This document shows positions 8,225 through 16,071 of a stretch of 64,000 nucleotides of DNA, in pieces. Under the pieces are notes generated by a model, which had not been told where the DNA came from, made no database searches, and worked only from the letters and a program-made list of their open reading frames with translations. The stretch is from Deferribacter autotrophicus (GTDB taxonomy: Bacteria > Chrysiogenota > Deferribacteres > Deferribacterales > Deferribacteraceae). The stretch covers positions 186,001-250,000 of the forward strand of contig NZ_VFJB01000009.1 of assembly GCF_008362905.1 (NCBI RefSeq), in the 5' to 3' direction. The number at the start of each line of letters is the position of its first letter. The first letter of the stretch is position 1. Position numbers and translations under genes: made by a program.

Positions 8225-9346
8225 ATGAGAAATGACCATATCGCCACAAAGAATTTAATTAGCAGGAGATATAAAACTGTTTATCTGATTTTAGGGATAT
8301 CTTTATCAATGGCTGTCATAGTTTGTCTGTATCTCTTAAATCGCTCAATGGAGGAAACTATAGCAAACAGTTTTGATGAGATAGGATCCAATATTGTTGT
8401 TACATTTAAGGAAAATCTCATAGGGAAAAAATCGCTAACAGTAAATGATATTATAAAAATCAACTCTATAAAAAACAGAAAAAATATAGCAGTTATCGCA
8501 CCAAAATTAATTGATAAACTTAAAGTAAAAAATATAGACCTTATAGCAGTAGGTGTTGATTTCCCAGCTGAAATTAATCTTAAAAAGAAATGGTGGATAT
8601 TAAAAGGAGACAAACCTTATAGAAGCAACGATCTACTTCTTGGTAGTTATGCAGCTAAAAAGTTATCTTTAAATGTTGGAGATAAATTAGATATTTACGG
8701 AAAAGAGTTTATTGTCCGCGCTATTTTAAATAAAACTGGTACTGATGATGACAATACTATTTTTGTAAACTTACTTACTTTACAGGAACTCTTAAATAAA
8801 GAAGGTGAACTTTCATTAATAGAGGTTGCCGCTTTCTGTTACACATGTCCAATTGAAAGTATCTCTTCTCAAATTAGTAAAAAACTACCTTATGCTGACG
8901 TAAAGATCATTTCAAGCATTTTAGAGCAAAGAAAACAGACTGTAGAAAAGTTTGAAGTGTTCTCAAGGGTCATTACAACTTTCACTTTTATTACAATGAT
9001 TATCTTTGTGTCTGTGGTTGTTTTCTCCAATATTATGGAAAGATTAAAAGAAATAGGGATTTTTAGAACTATCGGATTTAGAAAATCTGATATTGTCGAA
9101 ATTTTCTTTACTGAAGCAATAATTGTTGGATTTATTGGCGGCGCTATCGGATATTTAATTGGCTTTCTTCTTGCAAAAATTGCTGATCTGAAACTGTTTA
9201 CAGAGTTTAATCTTAACATTAATTTTAGTTTTATATTATTCGGAATAGTAATTATTGTTTCTGTTTTTATAGTAATAATATCTACTTTAATACCTGCTAT
9301 TAAGGCTGCTAACACAGATCCTATAAAAACATTAAATTTTACATAA
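8225..9346 (+). CDS. ABC transporter permease, FtsX/MacB type (first)
   Basis: 373 residues with an N-terminal transmembrane helix, a roughly 200-residue periplasmic domain (MacB_PCD-like, with GVDFPAE and a CYTCP segment) and three C-terminal helices around residues 245-370, including the GIFRTIGFRKSDI coupling loop. The layout is that of type VII ABC permeases (LolC/MacB/FtsX), which move or remodel extracytoplasmic substrates without transport through the membrane. It follows the DUF2318 gene by 14 bases and precedes the ATPase by 14. The CXXC in the periplasmic domain is unusual and could cooperate with the neighbouring thiol proteins. Confidence 0.85.
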   Translation: MRNDHIATKNLISRRYKTVYLILGISLSMAVIVCLYLLNRSMEETIANSFDEIGSNIVVTFKENLIGKKSLTVNDIIKINSIKNRKNIAVIAPKLIDKLKVKNIDLIAVGVDFPAEINLKKKWWILKGDKPYRSNDLLLGSYAAKKLSLNVGDKLDIYGKEFIVRAILNKTGTDDDNTIFVNLLTLQELLNKEGELSLIEVAAFCYTCPIESISSQISKKLPYADVKIISSILEQRKQTVEKFEVFSRVITTFTFITMIIFVSVVVFSNIMERLKEIGIFRTIGFRKSDIVEIFFTEAIIVGFIGGAIGYLIGFLLAKIADLKLFTEFNLNINFSFILFGIVIIVSVFIVIISTLIPAIKAANTDPIKTLNFT

Positions 9347-9360
9347 TATAGGAGTTTAAT

Positions 9361-10080
9361 ATGAGTTTTATTGAAGGAAAAGAGCTAGTGAAGATTTACA
9401 AAGGTTCAGACTATGAACATACCGCTTTAAAAGGAGTTAGTTTCAAAATTGATGCAGGAGATTTCGTTGCTATAGTTGGCCCATCCGGTTCAGGCAAAAG
9501 TACTCTGCTCAGTATCATTGGATCATTAAACCCTCCTACTTCAGGTGTGCTGAAAATTGATGATATTGATATTTACAAGCTCTCAAACGAGAAAAGAGCC
9601 GACTTCAGATCACATTATCTTGGTTTTGTATTCCAACAATATAATCTAATCTCATACCTCACAGCTATAGAAAATGTTATGTTACCTTTATCCATAAAAA
9701 AAATATCTCATTCAAAGCAGAGAGAAATGGCTCTTGCAGCCCTTGAGAAAGTTGGTCTGAGAGAAAAAGCTGGTAGAATGCCTTCAGAGCTTTCTGGTGG
9801 TGAACAACAGCGTGTAGCTATAGCAAGGGCTATAGTTCATGAACCACCTTTAATATTAGCTGATGAACCTACAGGTAATCTGGATACAAAAAACAGTGAA
9901 GAAATAATGAAAGTATTTTCAAGTTTAAACAAAGAGGGGTTAACTATTCTGTTTGTAACACACAATATTGAAAATTTAAGCTTTGCCCGAAAAGTAATTT
10001 ATATGAGAGATGGCTTGATTGAAAATATAGAATATTCAACAAATGTTGATATTGAATTTTGTGCTGTTTCAAGTTGTTGA
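9361..10080 (+). CDS. ABC transporter ATP-binding protein, LolD/MacB type
   Basis: 239 residues with Walker A GPSGSGKST (about 40-48), Q-loop FVFQQYN, signature LSGGEQQR, Walker B LILADEPTGNLD and the switch histidine in VTHN. This is the LolD-like ATPase subunit. Lying between two FtsX-type permeases, it probably powers a heterodimeric complex of both. Sequence past the H-loop is a little longer than usual (ends CAVSSC). Confidence 0.93.
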   Translation: MSFIEGKELVKIYKGSDYEHTALKGVSFKIDAGDFVAIVGPSGSGKSTLLSIIGSLNPPTSGVLKIDDIDIYKLSNEKRADFRSHYLGFVFQQYNLISYLTAIENVMLPLSIKKISHSKQREMALAALEKVGLREKAGRMPSELSGGEQQRVAIARAIVHEPPLILADEPTGNLDTKNSEEIMKVFSSLNKEGLTILFVTHNIENLSFARKVIYMRDGLIENIEYSTNVDIEFCAVSSC

Positions 10081-10118
10081 AGCAAAAAATACTTTGAAAA
10101 TTTAGCAAGAGGTGTTTT

Positions 10119-11279
10119 GTGAGTTTATTTGAAATAATTTTCAAAATGTGGATAAAGCAAAAATCAAGGCTATTTTTTCTAATACTTGCTGTTGTTATCC
10201 CCTCTTCTATAATTATCACCCTATATTGGGCAATAAATATTGTAAAAAATGATATCAGTTCCTACATAGAAAAAACAGGAGTAAAAATAGAAGTAAAACC
10301 TGTTGGAGATATCACCTTAAATTATAAAGGGTATAGCATTGGTGGAAATAGCGGTAAATTAAAGCTTTTTTCAACAAAAACTATTAATAGGTTAAATAAT
10401 TCAAAGTATAAGAACTTTTTTTTGAGTGTTATTCCAGAACTAACTTACAACTACATTTACAAAGGTAGCACTATTAAAATATATGGAATCGAATTAAATA
10501 AGATAAACAAAATGAATCTATCTGTTAAAGGAAAATTGCCAGACTCTGCAAACGAAATAATAATCGGGCACAAAATAGCAAACATAGAATCACTTAAAAT
10601 TGGCAATAAAATATTCTTAAAAGGAAAAGAATTTTTTATATCTGGAATCTTAAATACTTATGGAAATGTTTATGACAACTCAATAATAATGGATTTAATG
10701 TCAGCAAATACGTTAATTAATAAAAAAAACAGTATAAACAAAATCAAAATAAGATTGCCCTATTCTTTATTTGAAAAAAGGGTACATAAAGAAGTTTTAA
10801 ATGAGCTGAAGTCTTTACTTGGAAAAGGATATGATGTTTATCTTGTTAAAGATGATAACATTGTAAAGCTCAACAGCATCAAGAATATTGTATTCTTTTT
10901 GCATTTATTATCCATTATAATAATTGTTTTCAGTCTATTATCCATATCAAACTTTTTAATGAACTCTGTTAAACGTAGAACCAAGGAAATTGGAATTTTA
11001 AGATCTATTGGATACAAATCAAAGCATATAATTTACCTAATTCTTTCAGAAATTTTCTTGATCAGTACTATAGGAGTTTTTATTAGCTTTTTACTTAGTT
11101 CTTTTCTGACGTATTTTATTGTTGAATACTTCATTAGCAGTGATTTCCGTTTCGTTTTTGACTTAAAAGATATCGTGATTTTTATATTAGCTATAACCAC
11201 TGTATGTATCCTTTCAGGATTACTCCCTGCTAAAAAAGCAACTGAAACAGATCCAGCAGAGGCATTAAACTTTATATGA
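10119..11279 (+). CDS. ABC transporter permease, FtsX/MacB type (second)
   Basis: 386 residues from the GTG at 10119, with GAGGTG upstream. One N-terminal helix, a periplasmic domain (about 50-250) and three C-terminal helices follow, with the coupling motif GILRSIGYKSKHI. It is a paralogue of the permease at 8225 with the same topology and is expected to pair with it around the LolD-like ATPase. There is no CXXC in its periplasmic domain, so the two permeases are not equivalent. Confidence 0.84.
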   Translation: MSLFEIIFKMWIKQKSRLFFLILAVVIPSSIIITLYWAINIVKNDISSYIEKTGVKIEVKPVGDITLNYKGYSIGGNSGKLKLFSTKTINRLNNSKYKNFFLSVIPELTYNYIYKGSTIKIYGIELNKINKMNLSVKGKLPDSANEIIIGHKIANIESLKIGNKIFLKGKEFFISGILNTYGNVYDNSIIMDLMSANTLINKKNSINKIKIRLPYSLFEKRVHKEVLNELKSLLGKGYDVYLVKDDNIVKLNSIKNIVFFLHLLSIIIIVFSLLSISNFLMNSVKRRTKEIGILRSIGYKSKHIIYLILSEIFLISTIGVFISFLLSSFLTYFIVEYFISSDFRFVFDLKDIVIFILAITTVCILSGLLPAKKATETDPAEALNFI

Positions 11280-11366
11280 TATTTTTTTTTATATTTAATT
11301 ATCATATTTTCTATTGATATAATGATATAACTGCTTTTGCAGTTAAAAATAAAAAAGGAGGAGATC

Positions 11367-12203
11367 ATGAGGAAAATATTTTATGCACTATTAATTGTCA
11401 TTAGTATAGTCAGTTTTGCAGCTGCCAACTTAAAGGAAGATATTGCAAGCAATATCAAAAACAATCTAATAAGACAGGGGGCAAAAAATCCAAAAGTAAA
11501 AGTTACTATTCTCGAGAAAATTAAAGACACAAACATTTATTTTGTTAAAATAATAGCAACTGGTGATAACATAAAAAGACCAATAAATGCGTTTTTGCTA
11601 TCTGATGGAAAGTATCTTTATCCAGATGCAATCAACTTGATAAGCGGAGAAAAGATGTTAGAAACATTAAAGAGTAAATACAATATTGTGAAATTTACCA
11701 AAAAGGATCTCAAAAACTTTACTCTGATAGAAGGCAACAAAGATGCAAAAAACACTATAGTTATGATAACCGATTTTGAATGTCCATTTTGTAAAAAAGC
11801 ACACTTTTTAATAAAAGAACTTCTCAAAAATAAATCCAAAAAAAATTATGCTTTTTACATCCTTCACTATCCTTTAAAAAATATGCATAAAAAGGCTGAA
11901 CTTTTTTCAAAAATTCTTATAGCTGGAGCAAAGTTTGGATTGGATTTCAGGGATGAGCTTTATAACTTTAATAACAAATCACTTTCAGATAAAAAAATAC
12001 TAGAGATTTTTGCAAACAAAACAAAAGATCCCAAAAAATTTAAAAAAATAGCCCTTTCAAAAGAAACTTCTGAACAGATTAAAAGAAATATTGAAAAAGG
12101 AAATTCACTCGGTGTAAAAGGCACACCTGTAATTATAATTAACGGCAAAAGAATAGATGGTTTTAATCAAGAATTAATAAAAAAGTACATAAACGAAATA
12201 TAA
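11367..12203 (+). CDS. DsbC/DsbG-type thiol:disulfide interchange protein
   Basis: 278 residues from the ATG at 11367, after AAAGGAGGAG. A signal peptide (1-18, ending SFAAA) precedes an N-terminal dimerisation-like region and a thioredoxin-fold domain with active site CPFC (about residue 140, in FECPFCKKAH) and the cis-proline loop VKGTPVI. It is predicted to reduce or isomerise disulfides in the periplasm. Thioredoxin-like proteins are standard partners of the DUF2318/FtsX locus in Campylobacter, and cytochrome c maturation upstream also needs thiol reduction, so either could be its client. A stem-loop follows 28 bases after the stop. Confidence 0.88.
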   Translation: MRKIFYALLIVISIVSFAAANLKEDIASNIKNNLIRQGAKNPKVKVTILEKIKDTNIYFVKIIATGDNIKRPINAFLLSDGKYLYPDAINLISGEKMLETLKSKYNIVKFTKKDLKNFTLIEGNKDAKNTIVMITDFECPFCKKAHFLIKELLKNKSKKNYAFYILHYPLKNMHKKAELFSKILIAGAKFGLDFRDELYNFNNKSLSDKKILEIFANKTKDPKKFKKIALSKETSEQIKRNIEKGNSLGVKGTPVIIINGKRIDGFNQELIKKYINEI

Positions 12204-12230
12204 TTACAAATTAAATTTTAAAATTAAACA

Positions 12231-12256
12231 ATATAGAGGGGGCTCCCCCTCTATAT
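12231..12256 (+). terminator. Perfect 12-bp stem-loop ending the ccm/ABC operon
   Basis: ATATAGAGGGGG (12231-12242) and CCCCCTCTATAT (12245-12256) are exact inverted copies separated by two bases, so the innermost pairs must open to form the loop. It lies 28 bases after the DsbG-like stop. The downstream bases are AT-rich without a clean T run, so termination strength is uncertain. Confidence 0.65.
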
Positions 12257-12304
12257 AACTCAATAATTAGCTTCACATTAATAACCAAATATAGATCAAA
12301 GTTT

Positions 12305-12323
12305 TATCACTATATTGGTGATA
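12305..12323. promoter_or_regulatory. Inverted repeat TATCAC-N7-GTGATA upstream of sulfur operon
   Basis: TATCAC at 12305-12310 and GTGATA at 12318-12323 form 6-bp arms spaced by 7 bases. They are about 50-65 bp upstream of the -35 hexamer of the sulfur-assimilation promoter. Size and spacing fit a dimeric regulator site. The regulator is unknown. Confidence 0.4.
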
Positions 12324-12360
12324 TATCTATATTATTTACGTATTTTTTCCAAACAAATAT

Positions 12361-12399
12361 CATGATTTTTCTTGACATTTAAAAATTTTTACATATATT
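12361..12399 (+). promoter_or_regulatory. Sigma-70 promoter of the sulfate assimilation operon, with CATGATTTTT box
   Basis: TTGACA (12372-12377) and TATATT (12394-12399) are separated by 16 bases. The -10 end is only eight bases before the ATG at 12408, so the transcript should begin at or within a base or two of the start codon. One base upstream of the -35 lies CATGATTTTT (12361-12370). The identical ten bases also sit three bases upstream of the -35 of the rrf2 gene at 33.4 kb, suggesting common control. Confidence 0.65.
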
Positions 12400-12407
12400 T
12401 TTTCCAC

Positions 12408-12638
12408 ATGATAGTAGAAAAAAAATACAGATCTATAATTAAAACAATTTCATGGAGATTAACTGGAACAATTGACACAATCATTATATCTTTTCTGATT
12501 ACAGGTAATTTCTCAATGGCTTTTTCTATTGGCTCAATAGAAGTTATTACAAAAATGATATTATATTATTTACACGAAAGAGCATGGAGTAAAATAAACA
12601 TTGGAAGAAAAGTACTTAAAGAAGATTACCAAATTTAG
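12408..12638 (+). CDS. DUF2061 membrane protein linked to sulfur assimilation
   Basis: 76 residues reading KTISWRLTGTIDTIIISFL, the DUF2061 signature, with two hydrophobic segments and a KMILYYLHERAW ending. The ATG at 12408 is chosen because the family starts close to the RSxxKTxSWR motif; no Shine-Dalgarno site is present and the promoter implies a leaderless message. DUF2061 proteins are often next to cysH/cysDN, or fused to them. Their biochemical role is not established. The gene is first in the sulfate operon and is followed 11 bases later by cysH. Confidence 0.8.
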   Translation: MIVEKKYRSIIKTISWRLTGTIDTIIISFLITGNFSMAFSIGSIEVITKMILYYLHERAWSKINIGRKVLKEDYQI

Positions 12639-12649
12639 GAGAACATATT

Positions 12650-13357
12650 ATGCAAGGAATTTATGAAATTATAAAAAAACTAAAGCATGTTCACGATAAC
12701 GAAATATTAAATTTAATAGTAAATAACTATTCAAGTGTTTCAGCTTTCTCAACAAGTTTAGGTCCTGAAGATCAAGTAATAACACATATGTTATCGCAAT
12801 TGGATAAGGATAGAAATATTCATGTTTTTACCCTGGACACCGGAAGATTGTTTGAGGAGACATATAGGTTATTAGATGAAACACAAAAAGCATTGAATAT
12901 AGCTATAAAAGTGTACTTTCCTGATTTTAACCTTCTGGAAGATTTGGTTAATAACCACGGGATAAATCTTTTTTATGAGAGCGAAGAGCTTAGAAAAAAG
13001 TGTTGTTATGTCAGAAAAATTGAGCCGCTGAAGAGAGCTTTTAAAGACAAATTGATATGGATTACTGGACTTAGAAAAGAACAGTCGACTTATAGGAAAC
13101 AAATGGAGTTAATAGAATATGATGAAAATTTTAAAATTATCAAAGTAAATCCTCTTATCAACTGGGATAGAAAACAGATTTGGGATTACATAGTTTCGAA
13201 TAATGTTCCTTTTAATGAACTGCATAAAAAAGGTTTTCTGAGTATAGGTTGTGCACCATGTACAAGATCTGTACATCCAGGTGAAGATGAAAGAGCTGGA
13301 AGATGGTGGTGGGAATTAGAGTCCAAAAAAGAGTGTGGACTACATTTTAAGGAATAA
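12650..13357 (+). CDS. cysH: Adenylyl-sulfate (APS) reductase, [4Fe-4S] type
   Basis: 235 residues of the PAPS/APS reductase family. It has a PP-loop-like N-terminus (AFSTSLGPEDQVI), the cluster cysteines C118-C119 and C201-C204 (CC and GCAPC), the R-motif TRSVHPGEDERAGRWWW and the C-terminal ECGLH catalytic cysteine. Four cluster cysteines mark the APS-reducing form. This agrees with the locus, where CysD/CysN make APS and no APS kinase (CysC) is seen. Reaction: APS plus reduced thioredoxin to sulfite plus AMP. It is the second gene of the sulfate-to-homocysteine operon. Confidence 0.94.
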   Translation: MQGIYEIIKKLKHVHDNEILNLIVNNYSSVSAFSTSLGPEDQVITHMLSQLDKDRNIHVFTLDTGRLFEETYRLLDETQKALNIAIKVYFPDFNLLEDLVNNHGINLFYESEELRKKCCYVRKIEPLKRAFKDKLIWITGLRKEQSTYRKQMELIEYDENFKIIKVNPLINWDRKQIWDYIVSNNVPFNELHKKGFLSIGCAPCTRSVHPGEDERAGRWWWELESKKECGLHFKE

Positions 13358-13400
13358 TTTTTAGATTTTAAAATTTTAAACATCAAAATTGGAGGTAATT

Positions 13401-13613
13401 ATGAAATTAAAAGTGAATGGTGAAGAAGTAATTGTTAAAGAGGAAAAACTAACGGTTGCAGAATTATTGAAAATAAAGAAAGTGGAAGATCCTGATACAG
13501 TTGTAGTTCAACTTAATGGCGAATTCTTAGATAAAAGCAAATATAATAATACCTTACTTAAAGAAAAAGATGAAGTTGATTTCCTGTATTTTGTCGGTGG
13601 GGGGTTGATTTGA
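13401..13613 (+). CDS. hcyS: Sulfur carrier protein HcyS (ThiS/MoaD fold) with C-terminal extension
   Basis: 70 residues from the ATG at 13401, behind TTGGAGG. It is a ubiquitin-like beta-grasp protein (VAELLKIKKVEDPDTVVVQL, then EVDFLYFVGGGLI at the end). Carriers of this family must end in Gly-Gly to be adenylated; here two residues (Leu-Ile) follow the glycines, so a protease must trim it. The JAMM protease three genes downstream is the obvious candidate. In Wolinella succinogenes the equivalent HcyS-Ala is trimmed by HcyD, activated by HcyF and used as thiocarboxylate by MetY. The same set of genes here supports that assignment. Its stop overlaps the TTG start of metY. Confidence 0.88.
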   Translation: MKLKVNGEEVIVKEEKLTVAELLKIKKVEDPDTVVVQLNGEFLDKSKYNNTLLKEKDEVDFLYFVGGGLI

Positions 13614-14851
13614 AAGGGGTTACAACCAAAATTCTTCACACAAAATTACCAAAAAATGACCCACATGGTTCTATCCATATGCCTATATATGGTAATGTAT
13701 CTTTTGAATTTGAAACCTCTAAGGAATTAGCAGATGCATTTAATGGAAGGATAAACAAACACATTTATTCGCGTATATCCAATCCGACTGTAAGCTATTT
13801 CGAAAAAAGGATTAAAAGTATTACTGATGGGTTAGGTGTTTTAGCATTATCTTCAGGTATGGGAGCAATAGCAAATGTTATTTTAACACTTGTTGGAGCT
13901 GGTGATAATATAGTTTGTACAAAATACGTATTTGGCAATACATATTCATTGCTCAAATACACATTAAGCAAATACAATATTGAAACCAGATTTGTTGATC
14001 CACAAAATTATAAAGAAATTGAAGAGGCAATTGATGCTAAAACCAGATTGATTTTCTTAGAATCTATAACAAATCCACAACTTTATGTAACTGATTTCGA
14101 ACGAGTTGCGAAGATAGCTAAAAATTATAAAGTATTGTTAGTTGCTGATACAACTGCAACTCCACCTCCAATTTTTAGAGCAAAAGATTTTGGTATAGAT
14201 ATAGAAGTTATTTCTTCTACAAAATTTATATCTGGTGGGGCTACATCTGTTGGCGGTTTAATAATCGACTATGGCTCATATAAGTGGAGTAATAATCCTT
14301 ACTTATATGATGACTACAAAAAATTTGGCCCATATGCTTTTATATCAAAATTAAGAAATGAAGTGTTTAGAAATATCGGTGCTTGTTTATCACCTTATAA
14401 TGCTTATCTGCAAAGTTTAGGATTAGAAACAATTCAGCTTAGAGTTGAAAAAGCATGTAAAAATGCATTGGTTGTTGCAGAGTATTTGAATGGTATATCT
14501 AAAGTTAAAAATGTTAGATATCCAAGATTGAAAAACTATCCTGATTACACTCTAGCTAAAAAGTTTTTTCCAGATTATCAAGGTGCAATTCTGACCTTTG
14601 AATTATCGTCAGAAAAAGAATGTTTTGAGTTCATGGACAATTTGAAGATTATTAAAAAATCTACAAATATTCACGATAACAGGACGTTAATAATACATCC
14701 TGCATCAACAATATTCTGTGAATACCCGAAAAAGGAAAGAGAGCGTCTTGGTGTAACTGATTCAATGATTAGGCTTTCTGTGGGGATAGAAGATGTAGAG
14801 GATATATTAGAAGATTTAGATAATGCTTTAAAGGGTATTGGAGGTGATTAA
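13610..14851 (+). CDS. metY: O-acetylhomoserine sulfhydrylase-type PLP enzyme, thiocarboxylate-dependent
   Basis: 413 residues from a TTG at 13610 overlapping the hcyS stop. It is a Cys/Met-metabolism PLP enzyme with SSGMGAIANV near residue 80, the Schiff-base lysine in SSTKFISGG (about residue 205) and the C-terminal IHPAST/RLSVGIEDVEDI block. MetY adds sulfur to O-acetylhomoserine to give homocysteine. In this cluster the sulfur donor is expected to be HcyS thiocarboxylate, giving an HcyS-homocysteine adduct cleaved by HcyD. A second metY at 33.9 kb is a pseudogene, so this copy probably carries the function in this window. Confidence 0.92.
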   Translation: MKGVTTKILHTKLPKNDPHGSIHMPIYGNVSFEFETSKELADAFNGRINKHIYSRISNPTVSYFEKRIKSITDGLGVLALSSGMGAIANVILTLVGAGDNIVCTKYVFGNTYSLLKYTLSKYNIETRFVDPQNYKEIEEAIDAKTRLIFLESITNPQLYVTDFERVAKIAKNYKVLLVADTTATPPPIFRAKDFGIDIEVISSTKFISGGATSVGGLIIDYGSYKWSNNPYLYDDYKKFGPYAFISKLRNEVFRNIGACLSPYNAYLQSLGLETIQLRVEKACKNALVVAEYLNGISKVKNVRYPRLKNYPDYTLAKKFFPDYQGAILTFELSSEKECFEFMDNLKIIKKSTNIHDNRTLIIHPASTIFCEYPKKERERLGVTDSMIRLSVGIEDVEDILEDLDNALKGIGGD

Positions 14852-15658
14852 ATGTTTAGTGAAAAAGATATAGAAAGATACAGTAGACATATAATTTTAC
14901 AGGAAATTGGCGTAGAAGGCCAAATGAAGATATGTAATGCAAAAGTTTTAATAATTGGTGCAGGTGGTTTAGGCTCACCCGTAGCACTCTATTTAGCTGC
15001 TGCAGGGGTAGGGACAATAGGAATAGCAGATATGGATAATGTTGATTTGTCCAACCTGCAAAGACAGGTAATCCATTTTACCGATGATATTGGTAAACCA
15101 AAAGTCCAATCGGCAGCTGAAAAAATTAAAAAGCTAAATCCAAATGTCAAAGTTGAGACTTATAATGAAAAAATTACCTCTGAAAATATACTTGATTTGG
15201 TTTCGAAATATGACTTTGTGGTTGATGGGACAGATAACTTTGCTTCAAAGTTTTTGATAAATGATGCGTGTGTATTTGCGAAAAAGCCATTTTCTCATGG
15301 AGGCATTTTAAGATTTATCGGTCAATCTATGACGATCATTCCTGGAGAGACTGCATGCTATAGATGCGTATTTAAATCTCCACCACCTCCTGGATCGGTA
15401 CCAACATGTGCTTCAGCTGGAATTTTGGGCGCCATAGCTGGTATGTTGGGGACAATCCAGGCGGCTGAGGTGCTGAAATACATTACAGGAGTTGGTTACT
15501 TGTTGACAAATAGGATTTTATATTTTGATGCAAAACTAATGGAATTTAGAAATATTGAAGTTAAAAAGAATGATAAATGCCCAATATGCGGAACAAATCC
15601 TGTAATACGCGAATTAAAGGATGAAGAAGAAATTGTTTGTGAGCTAAAAGTAAATTAG
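14852..15658 (+). CDS. hcyF: HcyF, ThiF/MoeB-type E1-like activating enzyme
   Basis: 268 residues. It starts with RYSRHIILQEIGVEGQ, followed by the ATP-binding loop GAGGLGSP (about 37-44) and the DVDNVDLSNLQRQ-type arginine/aspartate motif (here MDNVDLSNLQRQV). Two CXXC pairs (CYRC and CPIC) bind structural zinc, and PTCASAGILG holds the usual active-site cysteine. It adenylates the C-terminal glycine of the trimmed carrier so that sulfide can form the thiocarboxylate. It follows metY with no gap. ThiF or MoeB is the alternative name by sequence; the neighbours favour HcyF. Confidence 0.9.
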   Translation: MFSEKDIERYSRHIILQEIGVEGQMKICNAKVLIIGAGGLGSPVALYLAAAGVGTIGIADMDNVDLSNLQRQVIHFTDDIGKPKVQSAAEKIKKLNPNVKVETYNEKITSENILDLVSKYDFVVDGTDNFASKFLINDACVFAKKPFSHGGILRFIGQSMTIIPGETACYRCVFKSPPPPGSVPTCASAGILGAIAGMLGTIQAAEVLKYITGVGYLLTNRILYFDAKLMEFRNIEVKKNDKCPICGTNPVIRELKDEEEIVCELKVN

Positions 15659-15675
15659 AAAAAAAAGGTAAATCT

Positions 15676-16071
15676 ATGCTAAAAATAAAAAAAGAGATAG
15701 TGGAAGAGTTATTTGAATATGCTATAAGCGGACTGCCAAATGAAGTTTGTGGATATCTTGCTGGGAAAGGTGATGTAATTACAAATTATTATAAAATAAA
15801 AAATGAAGATCAAAGCCCAGAGCATTTTACTTTTAATGTTCAAGAGCAGTTTAACGCATTTAAGGATGCAAGAAACAGAGGGTTAGATATAATAGCCGTA
15901 TATCACTCGCATCCAAGTACTCCTGCAAGGCCTTCAGAAGAAGATATCAGGTTGGCACATGATCCGAATGTTTACTACTTTATTATTTCTTTAATGAATG
16001 GGCAGCGAGATTTGAAGTGTTTTGAGATAAAGGATGGAAAAGTAAAAAAAATAGAATATGAGGTGATATAA
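15676..16071 (+). CDS. hcyD: HcyD, JAMM/Mec-type zinc metalloprotease
   Basis: 131 residues with the complete JAMM motif: E23 (NEVCGYL), then H77-S-H79, S87 and D90 in HSHPSTPARPSEED. These residues bind zinc and activate water. The expected jobs are removal of the Leu-Ile tail from HcyS, and later release of homocysteine from its isopeptide-like link to the carrier. The gene lies 17 bases after hcyF, and its stop abuts the sulfite reductase start. Length is typical of the stand-alone prokaryotic Mec+/JAB1 family. Confidence 0.92.
   Translation: MLKIKKEIVEELFEYAISGLPNEVCGYLAGKGDVITNYYKIKNEDQSPEHFTFNVQEQFNAFKDARNRGLDIIAVYHSHPSTPARPSEEDIRLAHDPNVYYFIISLMNGQRDLKCFEIKDGKVKKIEYEVI

Noticed and set aside
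8890-9315. 141-codon minus-strand frame opposite the first FtsX-type permease
   Set aside because: It is Ile/Thr-rich nonsense produced by the antisense of hydrophobic codons; the permease is clearly real.
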